Assembly: GCA_902779445.1 (NCBI GenBank)
Contig: CACZBM010000011.1
Span: forward strand, 1 to 56,794
DNA: 56,794 nt
Reading direction: 5' to 3'
Source of the DNA: an uncultured Lachnospiraceae bacterium
GTDB lineage: Bacteria > Bacillota > Clostridia > Lachnospirales > Lachnospiraceae
This document shows positions 17,531 through 24,875 of the stretch, in pieces. Position numbers and translations under genes: made by a program. Every line of letters begins with the position of its first letter. The first letter of the stretch is position 1. The notes below the pieces were generated by a model that saw only the letters and a program-made list of their open reading frames with translations, was not told the DNA's origin and made no database searches.

Positions 17531-17998
17531 ATGAAGAAGTTTTCTACATTCATACTGCTGTTAATACTCGCCTTATGCCTTGCCGCCTGCGGAAAGTCGG
17601 GAAAAGACAGCATAGCAGAAAATGACAGCCTCGCAAGGATACTGGGAAGCGGGGCAGCGGGATCCGGAAGAGGAGCCGGAGAATCAGCGGTGGCAGACCT
17701 TCCGGATGTGGACAGCGCCAATATGAGGTCAAATTCCACAGAAGGAGTCACATATTTTAAGCTGGTGGACACCGTTGAGACCGTTATTGAGCCGGCAGGC
17801 AAATATACTGTGGGAATGGCTGATAACAGCACAACCATAACAGTTAAAGATGCAGACGGGAACGTGACTGAAACCGTCACCATCGGAGCTCAGGGAGACG
17901 GCAGTAAGGGAGTTATCAAGTCTGCCGCCACGATCAAAGTGCCTGAAGGAGGCACTGTCACTTCTGTAGGCGGAACCTGCATAGCGCAGAAAAATTGA
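17531..17998 (+). CDS. Small lipoprotein of unknown function
   Basis: 155 residues. The N-terminus MKKFSTFILLLILALCLAAC is a lipoprotein signal with lipobox LAAC, so Cys20 should be lipid-anchored on the outer face of the membrane. A Gly/Ser/Ala-rich linker follows. The rest is beta-rich, with Thr/Val repeats (STTITVKDADG, ETVTIGAQGDG) and no family I recognise. Ribosome site GAGGAGG. The folate transporter gene follows after 64 bp, but no functional link is evident. Confidence 0.8.
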   Translation: MKKFSTFILLLILALCLAACGKSGKDSIAENDSLARILGSGAAGSGRGAGESAVADLPDVDSANMRSNSTEGVTYFKLVDTVETVIEPAGKYTVGMADNSTTITVKDADGNVTETVTIGAQGDGSKGVIKSAATIKVPEGGTVTSVGGTCIAQKN

Positions 17999-18062
17999 TA
18001 ATATACCGGATAAATGGTATATTAAACGCCGGCATACAGAATTAGGTGATTGAAAGGAACAG

Positions 18063-18614
18063 GTGGCTTTATTGCCGGGATTAAAAAATGTCAGAAAACT
18101 TACAATAGCAGCATTACTGGTTGCATTGGGTGTGCTGGTGGGATTCTTTAAGCTGCCAATATCCGATATACTGGAGATCAGATTTACATCTATTCCTTTG
18201 GTTGTAGCCGGCGCATTTCTGGGACCGGGGATCGCTGCGGTGATCGGAGCATTATCCGATATCGGAGGGTATATGCTCATGCCTACCGGACCGTATTTCC
18301 CGGGATTTACTGTTTCCGGAGCAATAAGCGGGATAATCTACGGGTTACTGCTTCACCGGAAGGGTTCTGCAAAGATAAGTATTAAAAGGATACTCATTGC
18401 GGTAGTGATCAATACGATCTTTGTAAACATGATATTAAATTCGCTCTGGCTCAGCATAATGTACGGCAAAGGCGGGTTTATCGCAACTGTCTCTGCAAGG
18501 ATAGTTAAAGAACTGGTAATGATCCCGGTCAATTTTATCCTGATAACAGCAGTATTAAAGCCAATTTCCCAGTTAATGAACAGACAGGGCCTGTCACAGG
18601 AGGGAATGGAGTGA
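18063..18614 (+). CDS. folT: ECF transporter substrate-binding subunit, folate type
   Basis: 183 residues with about six membrane helices. The N-terminal LTIAALLVALGVLVGF, the RFTSIPLVVAGAFLGPG segment and GALSDIGGYMLMP are typical of FolT/QueT-type S components of energy-coupling-factor transporters. It would capture folate and work with ECF A, A' and T subunits encoded elsewhere. The assignment to folate rests on the neighbour: folC starts 4 bp after its stop. GTG start at 18063 with AAGGA upstream. No tetrahydrofolate riboswitch is visible in the 64-bp leader. Confidence 0.85.
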   Translation: MALLPGLKNVRKLTIAALLVALGVLVGFFKLPISDILEIRFTSIPLVVAGAFLGPGIAAVIGALSDIGGYMLMPTGPYFPGFTVSGAISGIIYGLLLHRKGSAKISIKRILIAVVINTIFVNMILNSLWLSIMYGKGGFIATVSARIVKELVMIPVNFILITAVLKPISQLMNRQGLSQEGME

Positions 18615-18618
18615 CAAA

Positions 18619-20094
18619 ATGCAGGAAATGACATACGAACAGGCGGTCCAGTATCTGGACCGGATACCGAAATTTTCTCCCAGATCCATTGTGAACGGAA
18701 CTGAACCTTATAATTTAGCGGCTATTACGGAGCTTCTCCGCAGGCTTGGAAACCCTCAGGACCAGCTGAGGTTTGTGCATATAGCAGGAACGAACGGAAA
18801 AGGGTCTACAGCCGCATTCTTAAGCAATATCCTTGCTGAAAGCGGGTATAAGGTGGGTGTCTATTCTTCACCCCATCTCATCAAGTATACGGAGAGGATG
18901 CGTATCCTGAACGGAGGAAGGGAAGAATACGATATCTCGGAAGACGATCTTGGATTTTTAACGGGGATCGTCAAGGAACGTGCGGAAGACATGAAGATGG
19001 ATGGGGAGCAGTACCCATCGGAATTCGAGATCATCTGTGCCATGGCATTCCTGTATTTCCTGGAACAGGAAGTGGATGTGGTGGTGCTGGAAACAGGACT
19101 CGGAGGCAGACTGGATGCCACAAATGTGATAAATACTCCGGATCTCGCTATCCTGACTACCATCAGTTATGACCATATGGAGATCCTGGGAGATTCCCTT
19201 GACAGGATCGCCTATGAAAAAGCAGGGATAATCAAGGAAAACGGGGATGTTATCATGTATCCCCAGGCTCCGGAGGCCGAGGCTGTTTTTGATAATGTTT
19301 GTAAGGAACGCAAAGCCTGGCTCCACAGAGCGATACTTCCCGGAAAGCTTAATGAGATAAGCTTAAAAGGAATATTCTTTGATCTCCCGGGACTTAAGGA
19401 TCTGGAGATATGTACACCGGGTATCTACCAGGCCGGGAATGCCGCGGTTGCGGTTGGGGCTGCAAAGATACTTTATACCAGGGGATACGATAATATCACG
19501 GATGAAGCCATGAGGGCAGGATTAAAGAAGACCCGTATTCCTGCCAGATTTGAGCTTCTATGTGAAAAGCCCTATGTTTTTGTGGACGGAAGCCACAACG
19601 AAGAAGGAGCCATGGTTCTGGCAAGGAGCCTGGAAGCCCAGTTCGGGGAAGAAAAGAAGATCGTATTCGTTGCCGGGGTACTGGCTGACAAGGAATATGA
19701 CAGGATGATAGGCCAGGTGGCACCTCTCGCGAAGAAGTTCTTCACAGTTACGCCTCCGTCAGACAGGGCACTTCCTGCAGCGGAGCTTGCGCAGTTCATT
19801 CATTCGGCGACGGGTCTCACAGCTACGCCATGTAATACGGTTCAGACAGGCATCCGTATGGCATTGTCGCAGGCTTCAGAAGATGATGTTATCTGTGTCT
19901 TCGGCTCTCTGTATTATGTGGGTGAAGCAAGGACTATAATCGGATCCAGGAAGGCCATTACAGAGGAGCCTAAAAGAACTGCATCGGTGGGGGAGAACAG
20001 AGCCTTACAGGAAGATGATGATGAATTCTATGAAGAAGAGGCTCCGAAACCCAAAAAGAAAAAGAAGGGATTATTTTCATTTTTCAGGAAATAG
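18619..20094 (+). CDS. folC: Folylpolyglutamate synthase / dihydrofolate synthase
   Basis: 491 residues. The Mur-ligase-type P-loop is GTNGKGSTAAFL near residue 58. YSSPHLIKYTERMRI, ETGLGGRLDATN and the ligand-binding DGSHNEEGA segment near residue 322 are diagnostic. It adds glutamates to folate, trapping it in the cell after FolT-dependent uptake. The usual length is about 430 residues; here a tail of some 50 residues, acidic and then Lys-rich, ends KGLFSFFRK. That tail could contact membrane or RNA, but nothing in the sequence proves this. Confidence 0.95.
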   Translation: MQEMTYEQAVQYLDRIPKFSPRSIVNGTEPYNLAAITELLRRLGNPQDQLRFVHIAGTNGKGSTAAFLSNILAESGYKVGVYSSPHLIKYTERMRILNGGREEYDISEDDLGFLTGIVKERAEDMKMDGEQYPSEFEIICAMAFLYFLEQEVDVVVLETGLGGRLDATNVINTPDLAILTTISYDHMEILGDSLDRIAYEKAGIIKENGDVIMYPQAPEAEAVFDNVCKERKAWLHRAILPGKLNEISLKGIFFDLPGLKDLEICTPGIYQAGNAAVAVGAAKILYTRGYDNITDEAMRAGLKKTRIPARFELLCEKPYVFVDGSHNEEGAMVLARSLEAQFGEEKKIVFVAGVLADKEYDRMIGQVAPLAKKFFTVTPPSDRALPAAELAQFIHSATGLTATPCNTVQTGIRMALSQASEDDVICVFGSLYYVGEARTIIGSRKAITEEPKRTASVGENRALQEDDDEFYEEEAPKPKKKKKGLFSFFRK

Positions 20095-20123
20095 ATTATA
20101 CTAGATCTAAGCGGCAAAAGTAT

Positions 20124-20260
20124 ATTGCCAACAGGCAAGCTTGCTTGCAATGTTGGCAATTACTTTGGTCGCAACCCTATACGAGCAAGGAGCGGGGAAG
20201 GGGTCCTGAGGAATGCGAGTATAGGGCAGGATTGCGAGAGTGCGAAGCACGGAGCAATCC
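20124..20260. repeat. Structured intergenic block with three hairpins (family C)
   Basis: Hairpin 1: ATTGCCAAC / GTTGGCAAT (20124-20160) with an inner GCAAGC / GCTTGC stem. Hairpin 2: CCCTATA (20175-20181) / TATAGGG (20220-20226). Hairpin 3: GGATTGC (20229-20235) / GCAATCC (20254-20260) with an inner GTGC-GAA-GCAC. The motif TGCGAGTAT is shared with 1868-1874. No T-run follows any of them. The block fills the gap between folC and the SPFH gene. Confidence 0.6.
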
Positions 20261-20292
20261 GTATTAGATCATAATATTTAATAGGAGGTACT

Positions 20293-21543
20293 ATGGGATT
20301 AATTAAAGCAATAGGAAATGCAGCCGGCAGTGTTCTTGCCGACCAGTGGAAAGAGTATTTTTACTGCGATTCTATTGACGAGACTGTTCTGGTGGTAAAG
20401 GGAAGCAAGAGAACCAGTGCTAAGAGACAGTCCTCAAATGTAAAGGGTGAAGACAATATAATCACCAGCGGTTCTGTTATTGCCGTTAATGAAGGTCAGT
20501 GTATGATCATCGTTGATCAGGGTAAGGTGGCAGAGGTCTGCGCAGAGCCCGGTGAATTCACTTATGACGCTTCTACCGAACCGTCCATTTTCAGCGGCGG
20601 TCTGGGGCACGGAATAGCTGAGTCCTTCAAGAATATCGGAAAGCGTTTTACCTTCGGCGGAGATGCTCCGAAGGATCAGAGGGTATATTTCGTTAATATC
20701 AAAGAGATCATCGGAAATAAGTACGGAACAGCCAATCCGGTTCCTTTCCGTGTAGTAGATAATAATATCGGTCTTGATATCGATATCTCCGTAAAGTGTT
20801 TCGGAGAGTATTCTTATAAAGTAGTAGATCCCGTTCTTTTCTATACAAATGTATGCGGAAATGTTACGGATCAGTATGAGAGGGAAGAGATCGATTCCCA
20901 GCTGAAGTCAGAGCTCTTAACTGCTCTTCAGCCTGCATTTGCGCAGATCTCGGCGAAGGGTGTCCGTTACAGTGAAGTTCCCGGACATACTAATGAGATC
21001 GCAGATGCATTAAATGAGATCCTTTCCAAGAAATGGTCAGAGCACAGGGGAATCTCCATCGTTTCCTTCGGCGTATCCTCCATCAAGGCGGACGAAGAAG
21101 ATGAGAAGATGATCAAAGAGGCTCAGAGAAATGCCATCAACAGGAATCCCAACATGGCTGCGGCTACACTCGTTGGCGCTCAGGCACAGGCTATGCAGGA
21201 TGCTGCAAAGAACGAGGGCGCAGGCGGCGCAATGTTCGGATTTGCTGGAATGAATATGGCTCAGAATGCCGGCGGCATGAACGCAGGTCAGCTCTTCCAG
21301 ATGGGCGCTGCTCAGGGACAGGCTCCCCAGGCAGCAGCACCTCAGGCAGCTCCTCAGGCTGTGCCGGCAGCGGGCGGATGGGCATGTCCTGCCTGCGGAA
21401 CCCAGAACACCGGCAAGTTCTGCACGAACTGCGGAGCAGCAGCTCCTGCACCGGCTCCGGCAGGAGGTCAGTGGTTCTGCCCTGACTGTGGCACCAAGAA
21501 CGAAGGTAAGTTCTGCACCAACTGCGGCCACCCGAAACCGTGA
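20293..21543 (+). CDS. SPFH-domain protein with two C-terminal zinc ribbons (YdjI-like)
   Basis: 416 residues. Residues 1-280 form an SPFH (band 7-like) domain of the bacterial YdjI or so-called virion-core type. An Ala/Gln/Gly-rich linker follows (about residues 295-360). Two near-identical zinc ribbons end the protein: CPACGTQNTGKFCTNCG and CPDCGTKNEGKFCTNCG. B. subtilis YdjI takes part in a membrane-stress complex; a similar scaffold role here is inference. There is no membrane helix, so membrane contact would be peripheral or through partners. AGGAGGT ribosome site. It shares a two-way terminator with the Nudix gene. Confidence 0.8.
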   Translation: MGLIKAIGNAAGSVLADQWKEYFYCDSIDETVLVVKGSKRTSAKRQSSNVKGEDNIITSGSVIAVNEGQCMIIVDQGKVAEVCAEPGEFTYDASTEPSIFSGGLGHGIAESFKNIGKRFTFGGDAPKDQRVYFVNIKEIIGNKYGTANPVPFRVVDNNIGLDIDISVKCFGEYSYKVVDPVLFYTNVCGNVTDQYEREEIDSQLKSELLTALQPAFAQISAKGVRYSEVPGHTNEIADALNEILSKKWSEHRGISIVSFGVSSIKADEEDEKMIKEAQRNAINRNPNMAAATLVGAQAQAMQDAAKNEGAGGAMFGFAGMNMAQNAGGMNAGQLFQMGAAQGQAPQAAAPQAAPQAVPAAGGWACPACGTQNTGKFCTNCGAAAPAPAPAGGQWFCPDCGTKNEGKFCTNCGHPKP

Positions 21544-21550
21544 GAATAGA

Positions 21551-21583
21551 AAATGAGGGGCATCAAACGCCCCTCATTTTTAT
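21551..21583. terminator. Two-way terminator between SPFH and Nudix genes
   Basis: An 11-bp perfect stem, AAATGAGGGGC / GCCCCTCATTT, with a 7-nt loop and T-runs on both strands. The Nudix stop codon lies in the loop region. Confidence 0.88.
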
Positions 21584-22030
21584 ATACTCCCTGAACACCG
21601 GCCTTATCGGCTCCGAAATATCCTCCGGGATATCCTTCACATCAAAGAACTGCAGGTCCCCGATCTCTTCTTCCTGAGCCTTAATAGTTCCATGGTACTT
21701 CCTGCAGATATATATGATCTCCACATTCGTGACTTCGTCCCCATTTGGATAAATATAATGGGCCTCCGGCCCGGAATTGATCATGAAGAACTCAAGCTCT
21801 TCGGCAATAAGACCCATTTCCTCCAGAAGCTCCCGTTTTGCGGCTTCCTCCACAGTCTCATCGATCTCCAGGCTTCCTCCGGCATAGGTCCACTGGTGGT
21901 TATCAGTCCTCCTGCCCAAAAGCACCTGCCCCATCTCATTTTCAATTATCACACTGGCGGCACATTGCATCAGCACCCTGTGCCCCACGATCTTTCTCAG
22001 ATCCTGAATGTAATTACTCATATTTTCCAC
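21563..22030 (-). CDS. Nudix hydrolase
   Basis: 155 residues. A perfect Nudix box runs from about residue 50 (GSLEIDE, then REL, EE and GL in the Gx5Ex7REUxEExGU pattern). It hydrolyses a nucleoside diphosphate linked to another moiety; the substrate cannot be told. The annotated start is GTG; ATG at 22021 is an equally likely start three codons in. The 3' end runs into the shared terminator. It is divergent from tatD, with the palindrome at 22064-22080 between them. Confidence 0.88.
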   Translation of the reverse strand: MENMSNYIQDLRKIVGHRVLMQCAASVIIENEMGQVLLGRRTDNHQWTYAGGSLEIDETVEEAAKRELLEEMGLIAEELEFFMINSGPEAHYIYPNGDEVTNVEIIYICRKYHGTIKAQEEEIGDLQFFDVKDIPEDISEPIRPVFREYIKMRGV

Positions 22031-22063
22031 TTATCCTGATCGATCAACATCATACAGATCCTG

Positions 22064-22080
22064 ATTGATAATTTATCAAT
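22064..22080. promoter_or_regulatory. Perfect 17-nt palindrome, possible operator
   Basis: ATTGATA-ATT-TATCAAT lies between the divergent Nudix and tatD genes, 34 nt before the Nudix start. It has no T-run. Its TTGATAA / TTATCAA halves look like a dimer-binding site. Confidence 0.35.
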
Positions 22081-22175
22081 TTTCGCAGCCTTTCGCAAAT
22101 ACGTCTGTAGACTTAATCATGTTTCAAATGGTAATATACCCCAAGAAGAAAAACAAATGGTTCAGAGGATCACCA

Positions 22176-22961
22176 ATGATATTCGATACACACTGTCACT
22201 ATGATGATGAAAAATATGATAACGACAGGGATGAGCTTATAAAATCCATGGAAAAAGAGGGGGTCAGACATTTTGTAAATGTTTCGGCAGATAAAGATTC
22301 CGTAGATAAAACATTGGAAATACTTGAAAAATACCCGCAGAGCTACGGTGCTCTCGGTATTCACCCTTCGGAAATAAGAGGCTTAACCGATGCCGACATG
22401 GAAAATATTAAAGAAAAAGCCCTTTCAAATGACAGAATAGTTGCTATAGGCGAGATCGGGCTTGACTATTGGGAAGAGGGCCCCGACAAGGATTCTCAGG
22501 CATTCTGGTTCCGGCGGCAGCTCGCTTTAGCGAGGGAAGTAAATAAACCGGTGATCATTCATTCGAGGGATGCCGTTCAGGATACATATGATATTCTGAT
22601 GGAGGAAAAGGCCGGGGAACTCGGAGGTGTCATTCATTGCTTCTCAGCCTCTGCGGAAATGGCAGAAAGATACGTTAAAAAAGGTTTCTACATCGGAATA
22701 GGCGGAGTTATTACTTTTAAAAATGCGAAAAAGCTTCAGGAAGTCGCTGAAAAGACCCCGCTCGACCGGATAGTCCTTGAAACTGACTGCCCATACCTTG
22801 CACCGACTCCATACAGAGGGAAAAGAAATTATTCCGGGTATTTAACCTTCGTAGCAGAAAAACTGGCAGAGATAAAGGGCGTAACCACAGAAGAAGTATA
22901 TAATGCAACATATGAAAACGCACTAAAGCTTTACAGGATAAAAGATGGCGACATTAGGTAG
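22176..22961 (+). CDS. tatD: TatD-family metal-dependent DNase
   Basis: About 261 residues. The metal ligands are visible: HCH in FDTHCHYDD at the N-terminus, Glu in IGEIGLDYWE, His in IIHSRDA and CFS, and Asp in ETDCPYLAP. The family shows 3'-5' DNase or D-aminoacyl-tRNA-type hydrolase activity. A longer frame opens at 22065, but the ATG at 22176 behind CAGAGG gives the standard length. It overlaps rsmA by 17 bp, a pairing common in Firmicutes. Confidence 0.9.
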   Translation: MIFDTHCHYDDEKYDNDRDELIKSMEKEGVRHFVNVSADKDSVDKTLEILEKYPQSYGALGIHPSEIRGLTDADMENIKEKALSNDRIVAIGEIGLDYWEEGPDKDSQAFWFRRQLALAREVNKPVIIHSRDAVQDTYDILMEEKAGELGGVIHCFSASAEMAERYVKKGFYIGIGGVITFKNAKKLQEVAEKTPLDRIVLETDCPYLAPTPYRGKRNYSGYLTFVAEKLAEIKGVTTEEVYNATYENALKLYRIKDGDIR

Positions 22962-23808
22962 TTCCGGCGGCACGACTGCTGTCCTTAAAAAATTTGATAT
23001 ACGGGCAAATAAGAGATATGGCCAGAATTTTCTTATTGACGGGAATATTTTAAATAAGATAATTTCTGCTGCAGAGATCACAAAAGATGACACCGTGATC
23101 GAGATCGGTCCCGGCATTGGCGGAATGACACAGTACTTATGCGAAGCCGCAGGAGAAGTGTGGGCTTTTGAGATAGATAAGAAGCTGCTTCCCGTGCTGG
23201 ATGATACCCTGAAAGAATATGAAAACGTTCATATAATAAACCAGGACATTTTGAAAGTTGACATAACTCGTTTTTTGGCAGAAAACCATATTACGAAACC
23301 GGTTAAGGTCGTTGCTAATCTTCCCTATTATATAACCACACCGATCATCATGGGTCTTCTGGAATCAAAGGCGCCTATAGACAGCATAACCATAATGATC
23401 CAGAAAGAAGTAGCAGACAGGATGATCTCACTTCCCGGAAAGAAAACATACGGGGCGCTTTCTCTCGCTGTTCAGTATTATACCGAAGCGGAAGCAGTGG
23501 CTATTGTTCCGCCGACCTGCTTTATCCCTCAGCCAAAGGTATCATCTACAGTTATGCGCCTGAAAATAAGAAAAACCCCGGTGGTCGAAGTTCTTGACGA
23601 AGAAATGCTCTTCACACTGATACGTGCTTCCTTTAATCAGAGGAGAAAGACCCTCTTAAATGGTTTAAAGAATTATCCCAAGCTTGGGTTCAGCCCATCC
23701 GAGATCACGGAAGCTATTGAAAAACTTGGAAAACCGGCAACTGTCAGAGGGGAAGAATTAAGCCTTGAAGAATTTGCCATGCTGTCAAATATCTTTACCG
23801 AAAAATAA
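22945..23808 (+). CDS. rsmA: 16S rRNA (adenine-N6,N6)-dimethyltransferase
   Basis: 287 residues. KRYGQNFLID near residue 26 starts the domain, EIGPGIGGMT is the S-adenosylmethionine loop, and NLPYYITTPI is the catalytic motif (NLPY). It dimethylates two adjacent adenines near the 3' end of 16S rRNA (kasugamycin sensitivity gene, ksgA). The C-terminal helical domain is complete. It overlaps tatD. The dihydrouridine synthase on the other strand ends 7 bp from it. Confidence 0.96.
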   Translation: MATLGSSGGTTAVLKKFDIRANKRYGQNFLIDGNILNKIISAAEITKDDTVIEIGPGIGGMTQYLCEAAGEVWAFEIDKKLLPVLDDTLKEYENVHIINQDILKVDITRFLAENHITKPVKVVANLPYYITTPIIMGLLESKAPIDSITIMIQKEVADRMISLPGKKTYGALSLAVQYYTEAEAVAIVPPTCFIPQPKVSSTVMRLKIRKTPVVEVLDEEMLFTLIRASFNQRRKTLLNGLKNYPKLGFSPSEITEAIEKLGKPATVRGEELSLEEFAMLSNIFTEK

Positions 23809-23815
23809 CCGGTCA

Positions 23816-24766
23816 CTATCTGATCATATGCACAGCGCTTTCATATTCCACTGCGCTCTTCGACTTTAATATGGCGCGGATCTCCCGCTCTTTCCCGTCG
23901 AAAAGAGGGTTTTCTTTGATCCATCCCCATAGTTCCTTCATTTTATTAACAGCATAGATCTCAGCGTGAAGCCGTTCTTTATAGCTCCTGTAGAGTTCTC
24001 CGGTGAAATCGGATATTTCCGGTAATGAAAGAGGCTTTCCATCCTTAAATTCACGGGCCAGAGCAAGATCTCTTATCATTCCGCGGCCTATCATGATGGC
24101 TTTTAGTTTCGGGTATTTTTTTACAGCTTCTTCTATATCATATGTGGATTTTATTTCTCCATTAAATATAACGGGATGCTGTAATCCTTCATACATCTTT
24201 TCAAATGCCGCCATATCAAGGGGCCCTCTGTAGAAATCCTTTCCAAGACGCGGGTGTACAGTGATATCGCTGACAGGATATCTATTTAATATTTCTATGA
24301 TCCTGTCCAGATTACCGGTATCGCTGCGGCCTATCCTGGTTTTAACAGAAATATTCACATCGTCATAACCTTTTTCTGCAAAGGTATTGAAAACCTCGTC
24401 AAAGAACCGGTCCAGCTTATCCGGTACGGTAAGAAATCCGGAGCCCTTTTTCCTCTTAACCACATCCCTGGAGGGGCATCCGAGATTGAAGTTGATCTCC
24501 TTATAGCCTTTGTTAATGAGCATGTCTGCTGTATTGATAAAGTCACCGGAACTGTTCGTAAGTATCTGGGGAATCATATTAATTCCCTGATTATTCTCCG
24601 GGGCTGTATCTTCCAGCTCACGACGCTTGATCTTCCTCTCCGGTTCCACAGCGGAAATAAAAGGCGCATAATACCTGTCCACGCCCGGAAAAATCCTGTT
24701 ATGAAGATTTCTGAAAAGATACCCCGTTACATCCTCGAGTGGGGCAAAATATATTTCAGCTGTCAT
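23816..24766 (-). CDS. tRNA-dihydrouridine synthase family protein
   Basis: About 316 residues. The FMN-binding TIM barrel begins YFAPLEDVTGYLFRN; NFNLGCPSRDVVKRKKGSG near residue 95 carries the catalytic Cys, and TVHPRLG, NGEI and IGRGMIRD follow. It reduces specific uridines in tRNA with NADPH. I place the start at ATG 24766. The frame continues to a TTG at 24784, but a TATTAT box lies between the two. No ribosome site is seen before this ATG. Confidence 0.88.
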   Translation of the reverse strand: MTAEIYFAPLEDVTGYLFRNLHNRIFPGVDRYYAPFISAVEPERKIKRRELEDTAPENNQGINMIPQILTNSSGDFINTADMLINKGYKEINFNLGCPSRDVVKRKKGSGFLTVPDKLDRFFDEVFNTFAEKGYDDVNISVKTRIGRSDTGNLDRIIEILNRYPVSDITVHPRLGKDFYRGPLDMAAFEKMYEGLQHPVIFNGEIKSTYDIEEAVKKYPKLKAIMIGRGMIRDLALAREFKDGKPLSLPEISDFTGELYRSYKERLHAEIYAVNKMKELWGWIKENPLFDGKEREIRAILKSKSAVEYESAVHMIR

Positions 24767-24772
24767 ATGACT

Positions 24773-24778
24773 ATAATA
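24773..24778 (-). promoter_or_regulatory. -10 box of the dihydrouridine synthase gene, near-leaderless
   Basis: TATTAT on the minus strand, only 6 nt before the ATG at 24766. The -35 region is poor, so this is the weakest of the leaderless-type promoters in the window. Confidence 0.35.
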
Positions 24779-24794
24779 CAGCAAAATATGGTTT

Positions 24795-24823
24795 TTGACA
24801 CTGTTTCCCTGCTGTGATATCCT
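24795..24823 (+). promoter_or_regulatory. Sigma-A promoter of the TPR/AAA-like gene
   Basis: TTGACA (24795-24800), 17 nt, then extended -10 TGaTATCCT ending at 24823. RNA would begin about 45 nt before the GTG at 24876. Confidence 0.6.
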
Positions 24824-24875
24824 TATATAGACTATGCAAATGCGAAAAATAACTAATCCGTCGGGGTAAATTTAA

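Noticed and set aside
17999..18062. Tetrahydrofolate riboswitch before folT
   Set aside because: The leader is only 64 nt and holds a single weak hairpin (ATATACC / GGTATAT). None of the conserved THF riboswitch segments can be found.
22065..22175. N-terminal extension of TatD
   Set aside because: It covers the intergenic palindrome and A+T-rich promoter region. The ATG at 22176 gives the standard family start with a ribosome site.
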